64,000 nucleotides of DNA, taken from positions 434,001 through 498,000 of the forward strand of contig NZ_QOUX01000001.1 of the NCBI RefSeq assembly GCF_004116265.1. The letters run 5' to 3'. The position numbers and the translations under genes are program-made. This DNA is from Anaerobacillus alkaliphilus. Lineage in GTDB: Bacteria; Bacillota; Bacilli; Bacillales; Anaerobacillaceae. Each line of letters begins with the position of its first letter. Position 1 is the stretch's first letter. Positions 44,629 through 53,240 of the stretch are shown one piece after another. A model generated the notes under the pieces. The model was not told the DNA's origin. It did no database searches and saw only the letters and a list, made by a program, of their open reading frames with translations.

Positions 44629-44835
44629 ATGAAAAAATGGCTAATCATTCTTGTTGCTTTGTATTTAATTTGTACTCTCTTTTTCCCAACGAACTTGATA
44701 GGGGATTTCCTCCATATAAAGCCACATCATTTGGAGCATAAGATTGCAGTTTTCTTTTCAATCAACTTTCTAATCTGGGCCCTTTGTTTATTTATTATTA
44801 TTACGTACCGCACGTGGAAAAGAAAGGCGATATGA
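44629..44835 (+). CDS. Small two-span membrane protein, unknown
   Basis: 68 residues with AAGGGG upstream of ATG. Two hydrophobic segments (WLIILVALYLICTLFF and INFLIWALCLFIIITYR) flank a His-rich loop (HIKPHHLEHK). The tail is basic. No known family. Confidence 0.65.
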   Translation: MKKWLIILVALYLICTLFFPTNLIGDFLHIKPHHLEHKIAVFFSINFLIWALCLFIIITYRTWKRKAI

Positions 44836-44983
44836 AATTGCTCGGATGTTTCTTTCGGATGGGCAGTAATGTTAAGTAGCGCATTAAGAAAAGCAAAGAC
44901 CAGATTGGAGTAAATGGTGAAACTTTCCTAATCAAACCACGTAAATATAGTTGAAAAAATTTTCAATTGGTGGAGGGATGACT

Positions 44984-45190
44984 ATGAAAGAACGAGGCTG
45001 TATTAAATGTGGGGGAACAGAAGCGGCGACTAAAGAGATTGCGACTACTGGTACAGGGTTATCAAAAATGTTTGATATTCAACATAATAAATTCTTAGTG
45101 GTTTATTGCAAAAAATGTGGTTACTCAGAGTTCTATAATAAACAAACATCGACAGCATCTAATGTAATTGATTTCTTTTTTGGAGGATAA
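44984..45190 (+). CDS. Zinc-ribbon protein
   Basis: 68 residues. Two CxxC pairs (CIKC near residue 6-9 and CKKC near 46-49) form a zinc ribbon, then a Gly/Thr/Ser-rich centre and a hydrophobic tail. ATG 44984 is 6 nt from GGAGGG; ATG 44978 abuts it. The function is unknown; zinc ribbons of this kind bind nucleic acid or protein. It overlaps the next gene's first ATG by one base. Confidence 0.78.
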   Translation: MKERGCIKCGGTEAATKEIATTGTGLSKMFDIQHNKFLVVYCKKCGYSEFYNKQTSTASNVIDFFFGG

Positions 45191-45192
45191 TG

Positions 45193-45495
45193 ATGTTAAG
45201 AAGAATGTTTAAACATGGTGAAGAGACGATTGATCAGTTACAGGTAGATGATAATATCACATATATCGTTATACATTTCACACCTAGACAGGATTATCTT
45301 TATGTTAGTGAAGAACAATTCGAAGAAGATGATGCAGGCAATCTACATATTTCCGATAGTATCGATGACTATTATTTAATTAGTGGTAATTTTGTCTACT
45401 TGGAATTAGAGGTAAAGAGAAATCTAGCAGAAACCTTACTTGAGGTTAAAAAGAGATATCAAGTAACCAACCCGACGTTAATAGAGATAAGCTAA
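45193..45495 (+). CDS. Small acidic protein, unknown
   Basis: 100 residues. ATG 45193 is 6 nt from GGAGG; the alternative ATG 45190 overlaps the preceding stop. It is acidic and beta-rich in the middle (DNITYIVIHFTPRQDYLYVS) with a helical end. No family was recognised. It lies in an operon between the zinc-ribbon and Nudix genes. Confidence 0.65.
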   Translation: MLRRMFKHGEETIDQLQVDDNITYIVIHFTPRQDYLYVSEEQFEEDDAGNLHISDSIDDYYLISGNFVYLELEVKRNLAETLLEVKKRYQVTNPTLIEIS

Positions 45496-45505
45496 AGGAG
45501 AAAAA

Positions 45506-46120
45506 ATGGAAACAGAATTAATAAATATATATGACGAGAAAAGAAACCATCTTGGAGTTGCTACTCGTGAAGAGGTTCATAAAGAAGGTTATTGGCACGA
45601 AACATTTCATTGCTGGTTAATAAAGAAGGAGTTAGATACTAACTATATCTATTTCCAACTGCGTAGTAGCGACAAAAAAGATTATCCAAATCTTTTGGAT
45701 ATTACTGCTGCTGGCCATTTGTTAGCAAACGAAACTGTAGTAGATGGGATTCGAGAAGTGAAGGAAGAGCTTGGGATTGACGTACCTTTTGACAAGCTAG
45801 TACCATTGGGCATCCTAAAATATTGTCAAACCAAGCCTGGTTTTATTGACAAGGAATTGGCTAATGTGTTTTTGTTTCACTATGAAAATGGGTTTTCGGA
45901 ATTTGAGTTACAGGAAGAAGAGGTAACGGGCATTTTTAGAGCGGTATTTGATGATTTTTATCAATTTTGTTTTAATGACCTACAGGAAATGATAATTGAA
46001 GGTTATGTGAACCACGATAAACAAAATGTGATAAAAAAAGCAGTAGGTAAAAGGGACTTCGTTCCTCATGAGAAAGAATTTTATGAGGATGTAGCTAGGA
46101 TGATTAACAAGTTTTTATAA
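45506..46120 (+). CDS. Nudix hydrolase
   Basis: 204 residues. The Nudix region reads GHLLANETVVDGI then REVKEELGID. The spacing between the first Glu and the REVKEE block is six, one fewer than the usual seven. The N-terminal part (INIYDEKRNHLG and the following GYWHETFHCW) resembles the IPP-isomerase-like Nudix group. The substrate is unknown. AAAGGAG precedes ATG. Confidence 0.87.
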   Translation: METELINIYDEKRNHLGVATREEVHKEGYWHETFHCWLIKKELDTNYIYFQLRSSDKKDYPNLLDITAAGHLLANETVVDGIREVKEELGIDVPFDKLVPLGILKYCQTKPGFIDKELANVFLFHYENGFSEFELQEEEVTGIFRAVFDDFYQFCFNDLQEMIIEGYVNHDKQNVIKKAVGKRDFVPHEKEFYEDVARMINKFL

Positions 46121-46127
46121 GCGAGGG

Positions 46128-46158
46128 AATGTCTTTAGTTTAGACATTTCTTTTTTTT
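46128..46158 (+). terminator. Terminator of the zinc-ribbon/Nudix operon
   Basis: AATGTCT with AGACATT, 7-nt loop, long T run. Confidence 0.8.
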
Positions 46159-46251
46159 ATTTATTTTTGAGAAAAATTGTAACTTTTTTTCCTTAAAGAC
46201 GTCACACCGTATAAGAGAGTATATTTTATACATAGAAAGGTAGATTAAGAC

Positions 46252-46443
46252 GTGGATACAATTGCAATTATTGTGGTTATTAACATAGGAGTTTTAGGAT
46301 TTGTCATATGGACCATTTCAAATATGAACGACAAGCTAGATCTGTTGCTAAGAATTCAATTAAAGAAACATGATGTACGCTTTTTAGATGAGGACATGGA
46401 GGCGGAAGTTGAAAAATACCGCGATAAAGGGTTTATAAAATAA
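46252..46443 (+). CDS. Small single-span membrane protein
   Basis: 63 residues from GTG 46252. One N-terminal helix (IAIIVVINIGVLGFVIWTI) is followed by a charged cytoplasmic tail (EAEVEKYRDKGFIK). AAAGG lies 11 nt upstream, which is long. The function is unknown. Confidence 0.58.
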   Translation: MDTIAIIVVINIGVLGFVIWTISNMNDKLDLLLRIQLKKHDVRFLDEDMEAEVEKYRDKGFIK

Positions 46444-46596
46444 AAAACATAAAAAATAATTTTAAATAGTAGGTTTAACTATAGAATTCTTTGGGTAAGA
46501 GTATATAGTTATCAAAATTTTTTGTTGTTTTACATATATTTCAATATTTGAGGCAGAATAATAGAATAAGAGATAACTGTTAAGTGAGGAACGAGC

Positions 46597-47535
46597 ATGA
46601 AAGTAGAAAAAGGAAAGTTAAGGTTTTTCGGGATTGTCCTAGTTCTTTTAGCAGCAGTTTTTTGGGGTGTTAGTGGTACAGTTGCTCAGTATTTATTTCA
46701 AGAGCATGGTGTTGGTGTTTCTTGGCTTGTTGTCATACGTTTATTAGTTTCAGGTCTACTCATTTTATTGATAACTATGATAAAACGAGAAAACAACATC
46801 TGGGCAATTTGGAAAGACCATTGGTTTGGCTTAATTCTTTTTGGTACATTGGGTTTATTAGCTGTTCAATATACATATTTTGCTGCAATTGAAGCTTCTA
46901 ACGCAGCAACCGCGACCCTTTTACAGTACTTAGCACCAGCAATGATTGTTCTTTATGTAGCTTTAAAGATGAAAAGCCTACCATCTAGAACACAGTTTAT
47001 GGCGATTGGATTCGCTTTAGTCGGAACGTTTTTATTAGTGACTCATGGAAACTTCCGTGAGCTGTCTATTACTGGTTGGGCCTTGTTTTGGGGTATCGCT
47101 TCTGCATTAGCTCTAGCCTTTTACACGCTTCAACCGATCCAATTATTAAAAAAATATGGTTCGTTTGTTGTAGTAGGATGGGGGATGATTATTGGTGGTA
47201 TCGGAATGAGTTTTCTTCACCCACCTTGGCGTGTGGAGGGAAACATTTCTGTTTCATCAATAACCGCGATTAGCTTCGTCATCGTTTTTGGTACATTACT
47301 TGCGTTTTTATGCTATTTAGAAAGCTTAAAATATTTAAAGGCGACCGAGGCGAGTTTGTTAGCCTGTACAGAACCATTGTCGGCAGCACTTCTTGCTGTG
47401 TTATGGTTAAATGTCCCTTTTGGTTTTTCGGAATGGCTAGGAGCTTTTTGCATAATTGCTACAATTGTGATCTTGTCTAGAATAAAAGATAAAAGGGAAG
47501 TTCCATTTATAAAGAAGGAGAGGTTAAGGGCATGA
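46597..47535 (+). CDS. EamA/DMT family transporter
   Basis: 312 residues with ten membrane segments in two EamA halves; AAIEASNAATATLLQYLAP and LKATEASLLACTEPLSAALL are the paired signatures. Its stop overlaps the ATG of the next gene (ATGA), a hydrolase, so it may move that enzyme's substrate or product. The substrate is not known. Confidence 0.9.
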   Translation: MKVEKGKLRFFGIVLVLLAAVFWGVSGTVAQYLFQEHGVGVSWLVVIRLLVSGLLILLITMIKRENNIWAIWKDHWFGLILFGTLGLLAVQYTYFAAIEASNAATATLLQYLAPAMIVLYVALKMKSLPSRTQFMAIGFALVGTFLLVTHGNFRELSITGWALFWGIASALALAFYTLQPIQLLKKYGSFVVVGWGMIIGGIGMSFLHPPWRVEGNISVSSITAISFVIVFGTLLAFLCYLESLKYLKATEASLLACTEPLSAALLAVLWLNVPFGFSEWLGAFCIIATIVILSRIKDKREVPFIKKERLRA

Positions 47536-48830
47536 ATACATATCCAAATCAATTTTTTGATAGGTTAATGCAAGATTATGACTCTCGTTTAAATCATTCA
47601 GGTATTGAAGGAGAACGATTAGCGACAAGATTAGCAAAGCTAGCTGAAATTGGCTTGACAGACGAAAATGGGTCTAGCAGAATGGGTTTTTCAAAGGAAG
47701 AGCGACAAGCAAAAGAGTTAGTGAAATCGTGGATGAAGGATGCTGGATTAGTTGTTCGGGAGGATGGAGCAGGCAATGTATTTGGTAGATTGGATGGTAA
47801 GGACGGGAATGCACATGTCATCCTCTCAGGATCACATGTAGATTCTGTTCCAAATGGCGGACATTTCGATGGCCCGTTGGGTGTTCTAGCCGCAATAGAA
47901 GTGGCAGAAGCATGGAAACAAGCTAACTACCAACCAAATAAATCGTATGAGGTTGTTATCTTTACCGATGAAGAGGGTTCACGCTTTAGTGGGGGCTTTA
48001 GCGGAAGCGCTGCGATGGTTGGGGACGTAAATCAAGATGAGCAGTTGAAGCTAATCGATTTACATGGTCATTCATTTCAAGAAGTTATTAAAGCTGACGG
48101 GCTGACTGTAGATGGCTATTTCAGAGCAAAGCGTGACATGAAAGAAGTGGCTGCCTTTGTTGAAGTTCACATTGAGCAAGGCAAACAGCTTGAGAAACGA
48201 AATCTTCCAGTCGGGGTTGTGACTGGGATTGCTGGACCTTGTTGGCTTGAGTTAACGTTTCTAGGGGAAGCGGGTCATGCCGGAAATACTCCAATGAATG
48301 ATCGGAAAGATGCATTAATAGCTGCGAGTATGTTTATACATGAATTAGAAAGGTTCCCAAGGGAAGTAAGTCCAACAGCTGTTGCAACTGTAGGAAGATT
48401 AAATGTTCACCCTAACGGCATTAATGTCATACCTGGCAAGGTTACATTGTCTGTTGATATTCGTGATATACATAAACAAACGAGAGATTTGTTGGTTGAA
48501 GAAGTGATAAAAATGGCCCAAGAAGTTGCTGAGCATAGAAATGTTAAGCTTGAGGTAGCAGAAACTATTCGAATTGCACCTGTTCCAATTTCCTTACAAA
48601 TGCAAGGCAAAGTTATGAAGGCCGTAGAGGATCAAGAGGTTGAGGCATTCTTATTGCCAAGTGGGGCCGGACATGATGCGATGGTCATCGGAACTCATAC
48701 TCCTGCAGCGATGTTATTTGTTAGAAGTCAAAATGGGATTAGCCATAATCCCAAAGAATGGTCATCATTAAATGATTGTGTGATGGCAGCTCATGTATTA
48801 AAAGGGATTATAGAAGACCTTACCCAATAA
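47532..48830 (+). CDS. M20 family Zn hydrolase, N-carbamoyl-L-amino acid hydrolase/allantoate type
   Basis: 432 residues. Metal ligands are visible in SGSHVDSVPNGGHFDG, FTDEEGSRF, VEVHIEQGKQLE and GAGHDAMVIG. These match allantoate amidohydrolases and N-carbamoyl-L-amino-acid hydrolases (AllC/AmaB/HyuC). The precise substrate cannot be told from sequence, and no ureide or hydantoin genes are nearby. It is coupled to an EamA transporter by 4-bp overlap. Confidence 0.9.
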   Translation: MNTYPNQFFDRLMQDYDSRLNHSGIEGERLATRLAKLAEIGLTDENGSSRMGFSKEERQAKELVKSWMKDAGLVVREDGAGNVFGRLDGKDGNAHVILSGSHVDSVPNGGHFDGPLGVLAAIEVAEAWKQANYQPNKSYEVVIFTDEEGSRFSGGFSGSAAMVGDVNQDEQLKLIDLHGHSFQEVIKADGLTVDGYFRAKRDMKEVAAFVEVHIEQGKQLEKRNLPVGVVTGIAGPCWLELTFLGEAGHAGNTPMNDRKDALIAASMFIHELERFPREVSPTAVATVGRLNVHPNGINVIPGKVTLSVDIRDIHKQTRDLLVEEVIKMAQEVAEHRNVKLEVAETIRIAPVPISLQMQGKVMKAVEDQEVEAFLLPSGAGHDAMVIGTHTPAAMLFVRSQNGISHNPKEWSSLNDCVMAAHVLKGIIEDLTQ

Positions 48831-48833
48831 GGT

Positions 48834-48866
48834 AAAAAACCGTTTCTAGTAGTGAAACGGTTTTTT
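48834..48866 (+). terminator. Terminator of the EamA/M20 operon
   Basis: A perfect 12-bp stem (AAAAAACCGTTT with AAACGGTTTTTT), 9-nt loop. Confidence 0.88.
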
Positions 48867-48903
48867 ACTTATGGTAAACAATAGGTAATAGAGGTGACTT
48901 GTC

Positions 48904-49743
48904 ATGAGAAAAAGATATTTAGCTGGATGGGAAATATACTTAGAAGACAAAGAAGAAAGCATTGATTATTTTAAAACACATGGTGTAACTGAAGAAGCCT
49001 TTCAGCTGTTTAAGCAATTGCAGGCAGGAATTGAACTAGAGATTGAGGGAAACCAGATTGTTAGGGCCGTAGAACACCAACAGGAACACCAGAAAGTAAA
49101 ATGGGAAAATGAAGAATTACCCCTAGAAGAGTGGGAAGACCATCCTGTATTTTTTTTGAAAAAGGATGTAAATGGCAATCATCGTATTGGGGGAAAAAAA
49201 CCAAAGGAATTACAATTGCCAAAACATGCAGAAGTGATGACGAAATTCCAATACATTGGTAGTTTAGGCGGGGAAGATCGTGCTTTTCAGTGGATGAACA
49301 TGGAACAGTTCCATATCGTCTTTCCTTTGTTTGAATGTAATTACGGAGTCTTTTTTGATTATAGTAATCCGTTAGAACCTAAGGTTATTGAACCGACGAC
49401 CTTTACAGATGACTGGGAAGACAGCTTTTTACAAGAAACCCAAGTTGAGTATGAGAGAGTAAATTATCGTGTAACAGATGAACTCAACGATCTGCAAGAA
49501 TTTGAAAGTCGTGACGTTTTGTTATGTGGAGTGCCGATGTGGTATCAGTTTCCATGTGTACCGAGATGTCCAGTAACAAATGAGCCGATGCGGTTTGTTT
49601 GTTCAATTGAGTCTGACCCTTCGATTAAAGTCATCAATGATCATGAAGTACATAATGACATTCTTATTTTTGGAGATATGGGGCATTTGATGGTGTTTTA
49701 CCATCCGACCTCAAAGGTAGCATTTGTGATGATGGAACATTAG
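48904..49743 (+). CDS. Uncharacterised cytoplasmic protein, possible DUF1963-like end
   Basis: 279 residues, acidic, no membrane span. The C-terminal third (VPMWYQFPCVPRCPVTNEPM then IFGDMGHLMVFYHP) recalls the end of DUF1963/YwqG proteins, which have a CP...P-M-F and FGD-x-G-x-L pattern. This is weak evidence. GAGGTG precedes ATG. It is a single gene with its own terminator. Confidence 0.65.
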   Translation: MRKRYLAGWEIYLEDKEESIDYFKTHGVTEEAFQLFKQLQAGIELEIEGNQIVRAVEHQQEHQKVKWENEELPLEEWEDHPVFFLKKDVNGNHRIGGKKPKELQLPKHAEVMTKFQYIGSLGGEDRAFQWMNMEQFHIVFPLFECNYGVFFDYSNPLEPKVIEPTTFTDDWEDSFLQETQVEYERVNYRVTDELNDLQEFESRDVLLCGVPMWYQFPCVPRCPVTNEPMRFVCSIESDPSIKVINDHEVHNDILIFGDMGHLMVFYHPTSKVAFVMMEH

Positions 49744-49768
49744 CACACAATTTTGTGTGCTTTTTTTG
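49742..49768 (+). terminator. Terminator
   Basis: AGCACACAA with TTGTGTGCT, very short loop, T7. Confidence 0.88.
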
Positions 49769-49776
49769 GAAAACAC

Positions 49777-49804
49777 TTGTAAAAATTTTCTAATCAGTTA
49801 TAAT
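49777..49804 (+). promoter_or_regulatory. Promoter of the TetR gene
   Basis: TTGTAA (49777-49782) and TATAAT (49799-49804), 16-bp spacing. The operator follows directly. Confidence 0.65.
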
Positions 49805-49808
49805 ATAA

Positions 49809-49823
49809 TTAACCAATGGTCAA
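49809..49823. promoter_or_regulatory. TetR operator upstream of the regulator gene
   Basis: TTAACCAATGGTCAA, a 15-bp palindrome with one mismatch. It lies at the expected transcription start and nearly equals the perfect site at 50460. Confidence 0.75.
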
Positions 49824-49838
49824 TTAAAGGAGAACGCG

Positions 49839-50414
49839 ATGTCACCAAGAAAACCTGCCTCTGAAGAATTAACACGAGAAATGATCTTGAAAGAGGCGAG
49901 ATTACAATTTATTGAAAAAGATTTCCAAAAGGTGTCCATGAGAAATATTGCGAAACAATTGGGCTGTAGTCATGGGGCCATTTATTACCACTTTAAAAAT
50001 AAAGCTGAGTTATTTAATGGAGTAGTTGAAGAGGATTTTGCTAGACTTAATCAGTTGATTGAGAATGTGGTTGAAGGGAACGAGGATGACGAGTCAAAGT
50101 TAACTTCCATCTTTCTTCGATTTATTGAATTTGGCCTAGATCATCAAAGCCAATACGAAATTATGTTTATGACAAGAAATTCAGAAGTAGATAGTTTAAA
50201 CCAACAAGCAGCTTATATGAGCTATCAGAAATTCGCCCAATCTGTTCAGACGTTATGTCGGAAGAGGCTTGCGATTAAAGATGTCTGGTCAGCGTTTATT
50301 GCTTTGCACGGTTTTGTTTCATATTACCGAGGGTACGTAACTCGGTATGAGGATGTGAAGGTAACAGCTGAAGGGCATGTGAAATTTATTGTAAAAGGAT
50401 TAAAAAGTTCATAA
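49839..50414 (+). CDS. TetR-family transcriptional regulator
   Basis: 191 residues. The N-terminal helix-turn-helix (VSMRNIAKQLGCSHGAIYYHF) is classic TetR. The C-terminal ligand domain has no recognisable specificity. It has a TTGACCAnTGGTCAA-like site over its own promoter and another over the next gene, so it probably represses both. AAAGGAG precedes ATG. Confidence 0.92.
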   Translation: MSPRKPASEELTREMILKEARLQFIEKDFQKVSMRNIAKQLGCSHGAIYYHFKNKAELFNGVVEEDFARLNQLIENVVEGNEDDESKLTSIFLRFIEFGLDHQSQYEIMFMTRNSEVDSLNQQAAYMSYQKFAQSVQTLCRKRLAIKDVWSAFIALHGFVSYYRGYVTRYEDVKVTAEGHVKFIVKGLKSS

Positions 50415-50450
50415 GCTCTAAGCTACGGTTTGGAGCTACCTATATTTTTT
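50414..50450 (+). terminator. Terminator of the TetR gene
   Basis: AGCTCTAA with TTGGAGCT (one G-U pair), 8-nt loop, T7 tract after a short spacer. It is followed immediately by the next gene's promoter and operator. Confidence 0.68.
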
Positions 50451-50459
50451 TAACTATAA

Positions 50460-50474
50460 TTGACCACTGGTCAA
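50460..50474. promoter_or_regulatory. TetR operator upstream of the SDR epimerase gene
   Basis: TTGACCACTGGTCAA, a perfect 15-bp palindrome starting on the last base of TATAAT (50455-50460), so binding should block transcription. Confidence 0.82.
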
Positions 50475-50494
50475 AAAAGGAGAGCGGTTGAATT

Positions 50495-51436
50495 ATGAAG
50501 AAAGCACTAGTTTTAGGGGCGTCAGGTGGAATAGGGTATGCATTAGTTCAAGAGTTAGTTTCTCGTGGAATTGAAGTTATTGCTTTTGCGAGGGGAAAAG
50601 AGAAGTTACAAGGTCTTTATGGCAGTAGCGATAAGGTTACCATTGTTACAGGGAATGCATTAGAAGAAGAAGATGTGATGAGAGCTGCTAGCGGGGTTGA
50701 TGTTATCTTTCATTCGGTAAGTTTTCCTTATCAAGATTGGGAGCATACCCATCCAAAATGTGTAGAAATTATGATTAAGGCAGCTAGAATTAACGAAGCC
50801 AAAATAGCGTTTGTTGATAACGTTTATGCATACGGTAAACAGTCTGGTTTCGTTACTGAAAGAAACGAAAAGCATCCGCATACGAAAAAGGGAAAATTAC
50901 GTCTTGGGATGGAAAATACACTAAAGAATAGCGGTATTCCTACGCTAATTGTTCATATGCCTGATGTCTACGGACCGAACTGTGGAAATACGATCTTACA
51001 TGAAACATTGAAAAATATTGAGGCGAACAAAACGGCTAATTTTGTTGGACCTACGAACGTAGCAAGGGAATACTTGTTTACACTAGATGGGGCAAAAGCG
51101 ATGGTGGAATTGGCTTTACGTGACGAAGCTTATAATCAAAATTGGAATATACCAGCCTCTCGACCAATTACAGGTGACGAATTACTAACGATCTTTCGTG
51201 ATGAGTTTGGATATACCAGATCATTACGAACAATATCGAAATCGATGATTCGTTTTATGGGGGTTTTTCAACCTTTTATGAAAGAAATGGTTGAGATGAT
51301 GTATTTAACGGAGGAGCCGATTGTGTTAAGTGGAGAGAAATATGAGGCGCAGGTTGGTCTACTGCCACGAACCCCTTACCAAGATGGGTTAAAAACAACG
51401 CTGGAATGGAAAGAAAAACAAGTACTTGTTAAATAA
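50495..51436 (+). CDS. NAD-dependent epimerase/dehydratase-type extended SDR
   Basis: 313 residues. GASGGIGYALVQEL is the NAD(P)-binding motif. The family Tyr and Lys lie in VDNVYAYGKQSG with downstream HMPDVYGPNCG. Its substrate is unknown. It has the TetR operator in its promoter and GGAGAG before ATG, so it is likely induced by whatever the regulator senses. Confidence 0.87.
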   Translation: MKKALVLGASGGIGYALVQELVSRGIEVIAFARGKEKLQGLYGSSDKVTIVTGNALEEEDVMRAASGVDVIFHSVSFPYQDWEHTHPKCVEIMIKAARINEAKIAFVDNVYAYGKQSGFVTERNEKHPHTKKGKLRLGMENTLKNSGIPTLIVHMPDVYGPNCGNTILHETLKNIEANKTANFVGPTNVAREYLFTLDGAKAMVELALRDEAYNQNWNIPASRPITGDELLTIFRDEFGYTRSLRTISKSMIRFMGVFQPFMKEMVEMMYLTEEPIVLSGEKYEAQVGLLPRTPYQDGLKTTLEWKEKQVLVK

Positions 51437-51442
51437 TGTATG

Positions 51443-51474
51443 AAAAGCTAAATCTGTAATGGTTTAGCTTTTTT
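51443..51474 (+). terminator. Terminator
   Basis: AAAAGCTAAA with TTTAGCTTTT, 10-nt loop, T tract. Confidence 0.82.
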
Positions 51475-51546
51475 CAATGAATAAAGGATTTCTAGGATAG
51501 GATGCTGAATACTACTATTGCAAACTTATAAACTGGAGTGAAAAAC

Positions 51547-52311
51547 ATGTCTAGTCCCTCATACCTACTTTATGATCCATCGATTGGTAAGCAAAAACCA
51601 GAAAGTATTATAAATCGAACAACAGCGTGTCCGTTTTGTGATCGAGATAACCTTATCGATATTCTTGATGAAAAGAGTCCATTTATTTTATTGAAAAATA
51701 AGTTTCCAACCTTACCTGATACTTATCAAACTGTTCTAATTGAAACAGACTCATGTGAAGAAGAGTTTTCAAGCTATAACAAAGAACATTTACACAATCT
51801 AATAGATTTTGCCTTTAGAAATTGGTTAGAGATGAGTAAATCGCAAGAGTATAAATCTGTACTACTCTTTAAAAATCATGGGCCTTTGTCTGGTGGCTCC
51901 ATTCACCATGCCCATATGCAAATTGTAGGATTAAAGCATGTCGATTACACCAAGGATATTACGTTAGAGCACTTTGAAGGTATCCGAATTTCCGAGACCA
52001 ACTCTGTTCAGTTTACCCTTTCAACTAAGCCGAAGATGGGCTTCTATGAATTTAATGTGGTTTTGGAAAATCTAGTCGATCAAAATGTATTAGCCGAATA
52101 CACTCAAATGGCGACTCATTATATCCTAAATCATTTTCCGGCGAAATGTGGTAGCTATAATCTGTTTTTCTATCAATTAGATGGGAAAATTCTTGTCAAG
52201 GTTATTCCTAGATTTGCTACATCGCCACTTTTTGTAGGTTATTCCATCGCGCAAGTAGCTGTAAACCTAGAAGAGATTGTAGAGCGGGTGAAGGAGATTT
52301 ACTGTTTATAA
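51547..52311 (+). CDS. DUF4931, GalT/HIT-like protein
   Basis: 254 residues from ATG 51547 (TGGAG 8 nt upstream). CPFCDRDNL is a GalT-like zinc site and GGSIHHAHMQIVG is a HIT/GalT-like His triad region. The family (DUF4931) is related to galactose-1-phosphate uridylyltransferase. It is not with galactose genes, so the substrate is unknown. Confidence 0.82.
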   Translation: MSSPSYLLYDPSIGKQKPESIINRTTACPFCDRDNLIDILDEKSPFILLKNKFPTLPDTYQTVLIETDSCEEEFSSYNKEHLHNLIDFAFRNWLEMSKSQEYKSVLLFKNHGPLSGGSIHHAHMQIVGLKHVDYTKDITLEHFEGIRISETNSVQFTLSTKPKMGFYEFNVVLENLVDQNVLAEYTQMATHYILNHFPAKCGSYNLFFYQLDGKILVKVIPRFATSPLFVGYSIAQVAVNLEEIVERVKEIYCL

Positions 52312-52401
52312 GAAGAGAGTTTGATGTTGGTCAAAGTATGTTTGTGATATCAAGCGAGATAAGTAGTGGATCTTAAGGAGTAAGTGTGACCTTGTAAGAG
52401 C

Positions 52402-52440
52402 AAAAAAAAGGCTTAGAGAATAAATTTTTCTCTAAGCCTT
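52402..52440 (-). terminator. Terminator of the LysM gene
   Basis: A 12-bp perfect stem (52408-52419 with 52429-52440), with T8 on the minus strand. Confidence 0.85.
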
Positions 52441-52447
52441 GTATTCG

Positions 52448-53029
52448 TTAATCTAGTGGAATGATAATTTGTGATCCTATAGTCAGCTCATTTTCATTTA
52501 CGTGCGGGTTAGCCGCTCTTAAATCTTCAACTGTCACACCATCATAAACGCTAGCAATCTGCCAGAATGTATTTCCTGGTTGAATGGTATGGAAGACCAT
52601 AGTAGGTTCATCTGGTATTGCTAGGAAAAGAACCATCCCAACAGGTAAATGATAAGGGTCAATTCCTTCGTTTAAGTGTAATAAACCTTGTACAGTTACA
52701 CCTTCATAGCGCTCAGCTATACTGTAAAGCGTATCCCCTGGCTGAACAGCATAGGTTACAAGCTCTTGTTCTTGACCAAAATGGTTGTTCGGGTGCACAA
52801 TTGTGAGTTCCTGACCAATCGGTAATGCATAAGGGTCGAGATGTGGATTGGTAGTTAGTAGATCGCTAACAGAAACCCCCTCATACTGTTGGGAAACTCC
52901 CCAAAGCGTATCTCCCTTGTTAATCTTGACTGTTGTTACTGATGAAGCCTTTGGTGACAGATCAGCAACTCCAAATGTCATCCCTAAAGCCAAAACTGAT
53001 GTTAGTAATAGTGACGTTTGTTTTTTCAT
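52448..53029 (-). CDS. Secreted protein with three LysM domains
   Basis: 193 residues. The signal peptide (MKKQTSLLLTSVLALGMTFG) is followed by three LysM modules near residues 33-76, 90-135 and 146-192, each with GDTLWxxxxxYxGVxVxDL-like cores. LysM binds peptidoglycan. There is no catalytic domain, so it is probably a spore or cell-wall surface protein or adaptor. GGAGGAG precedes ATG. Confidence 0.92.
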   Translation of the reverse strand: MKKQTSLLLTSVLALGMTFGVADLSPKASSVTTVKINKGDTLWGVSQQYEGVSVSDLLTTNPHLDPYALPIGQELTIVHPNNHFGQEQELVTYAVQPGDTLYSIAERYEGVTVQGLLHLNEGIDPYHLPVGMVLFLAIPDEPTMVFHTIQPGNTFWQIASVYDGVTVEDLRAANPHVNENELTIGSQIIIPLD

Positions 53030-53240
53030 TTTCTGTCTCCTCCTTTTTAGTAACGTCTATTTAGTATGTACCTCGTTTTGAGTAGTCTTAAACTAGTAAT
53101 TTTTAATAGATTAATTAACTTCGTCTGAAGGTTGGTGGAAGGAAATCGAACTAGTGTAAATGAATAGGGTTAAAAATGGAATTTTATGTTAAAATTGATT
53201 AGTTAATAATTACTAATATATCAGTAGGTAGGTGAGTTTT

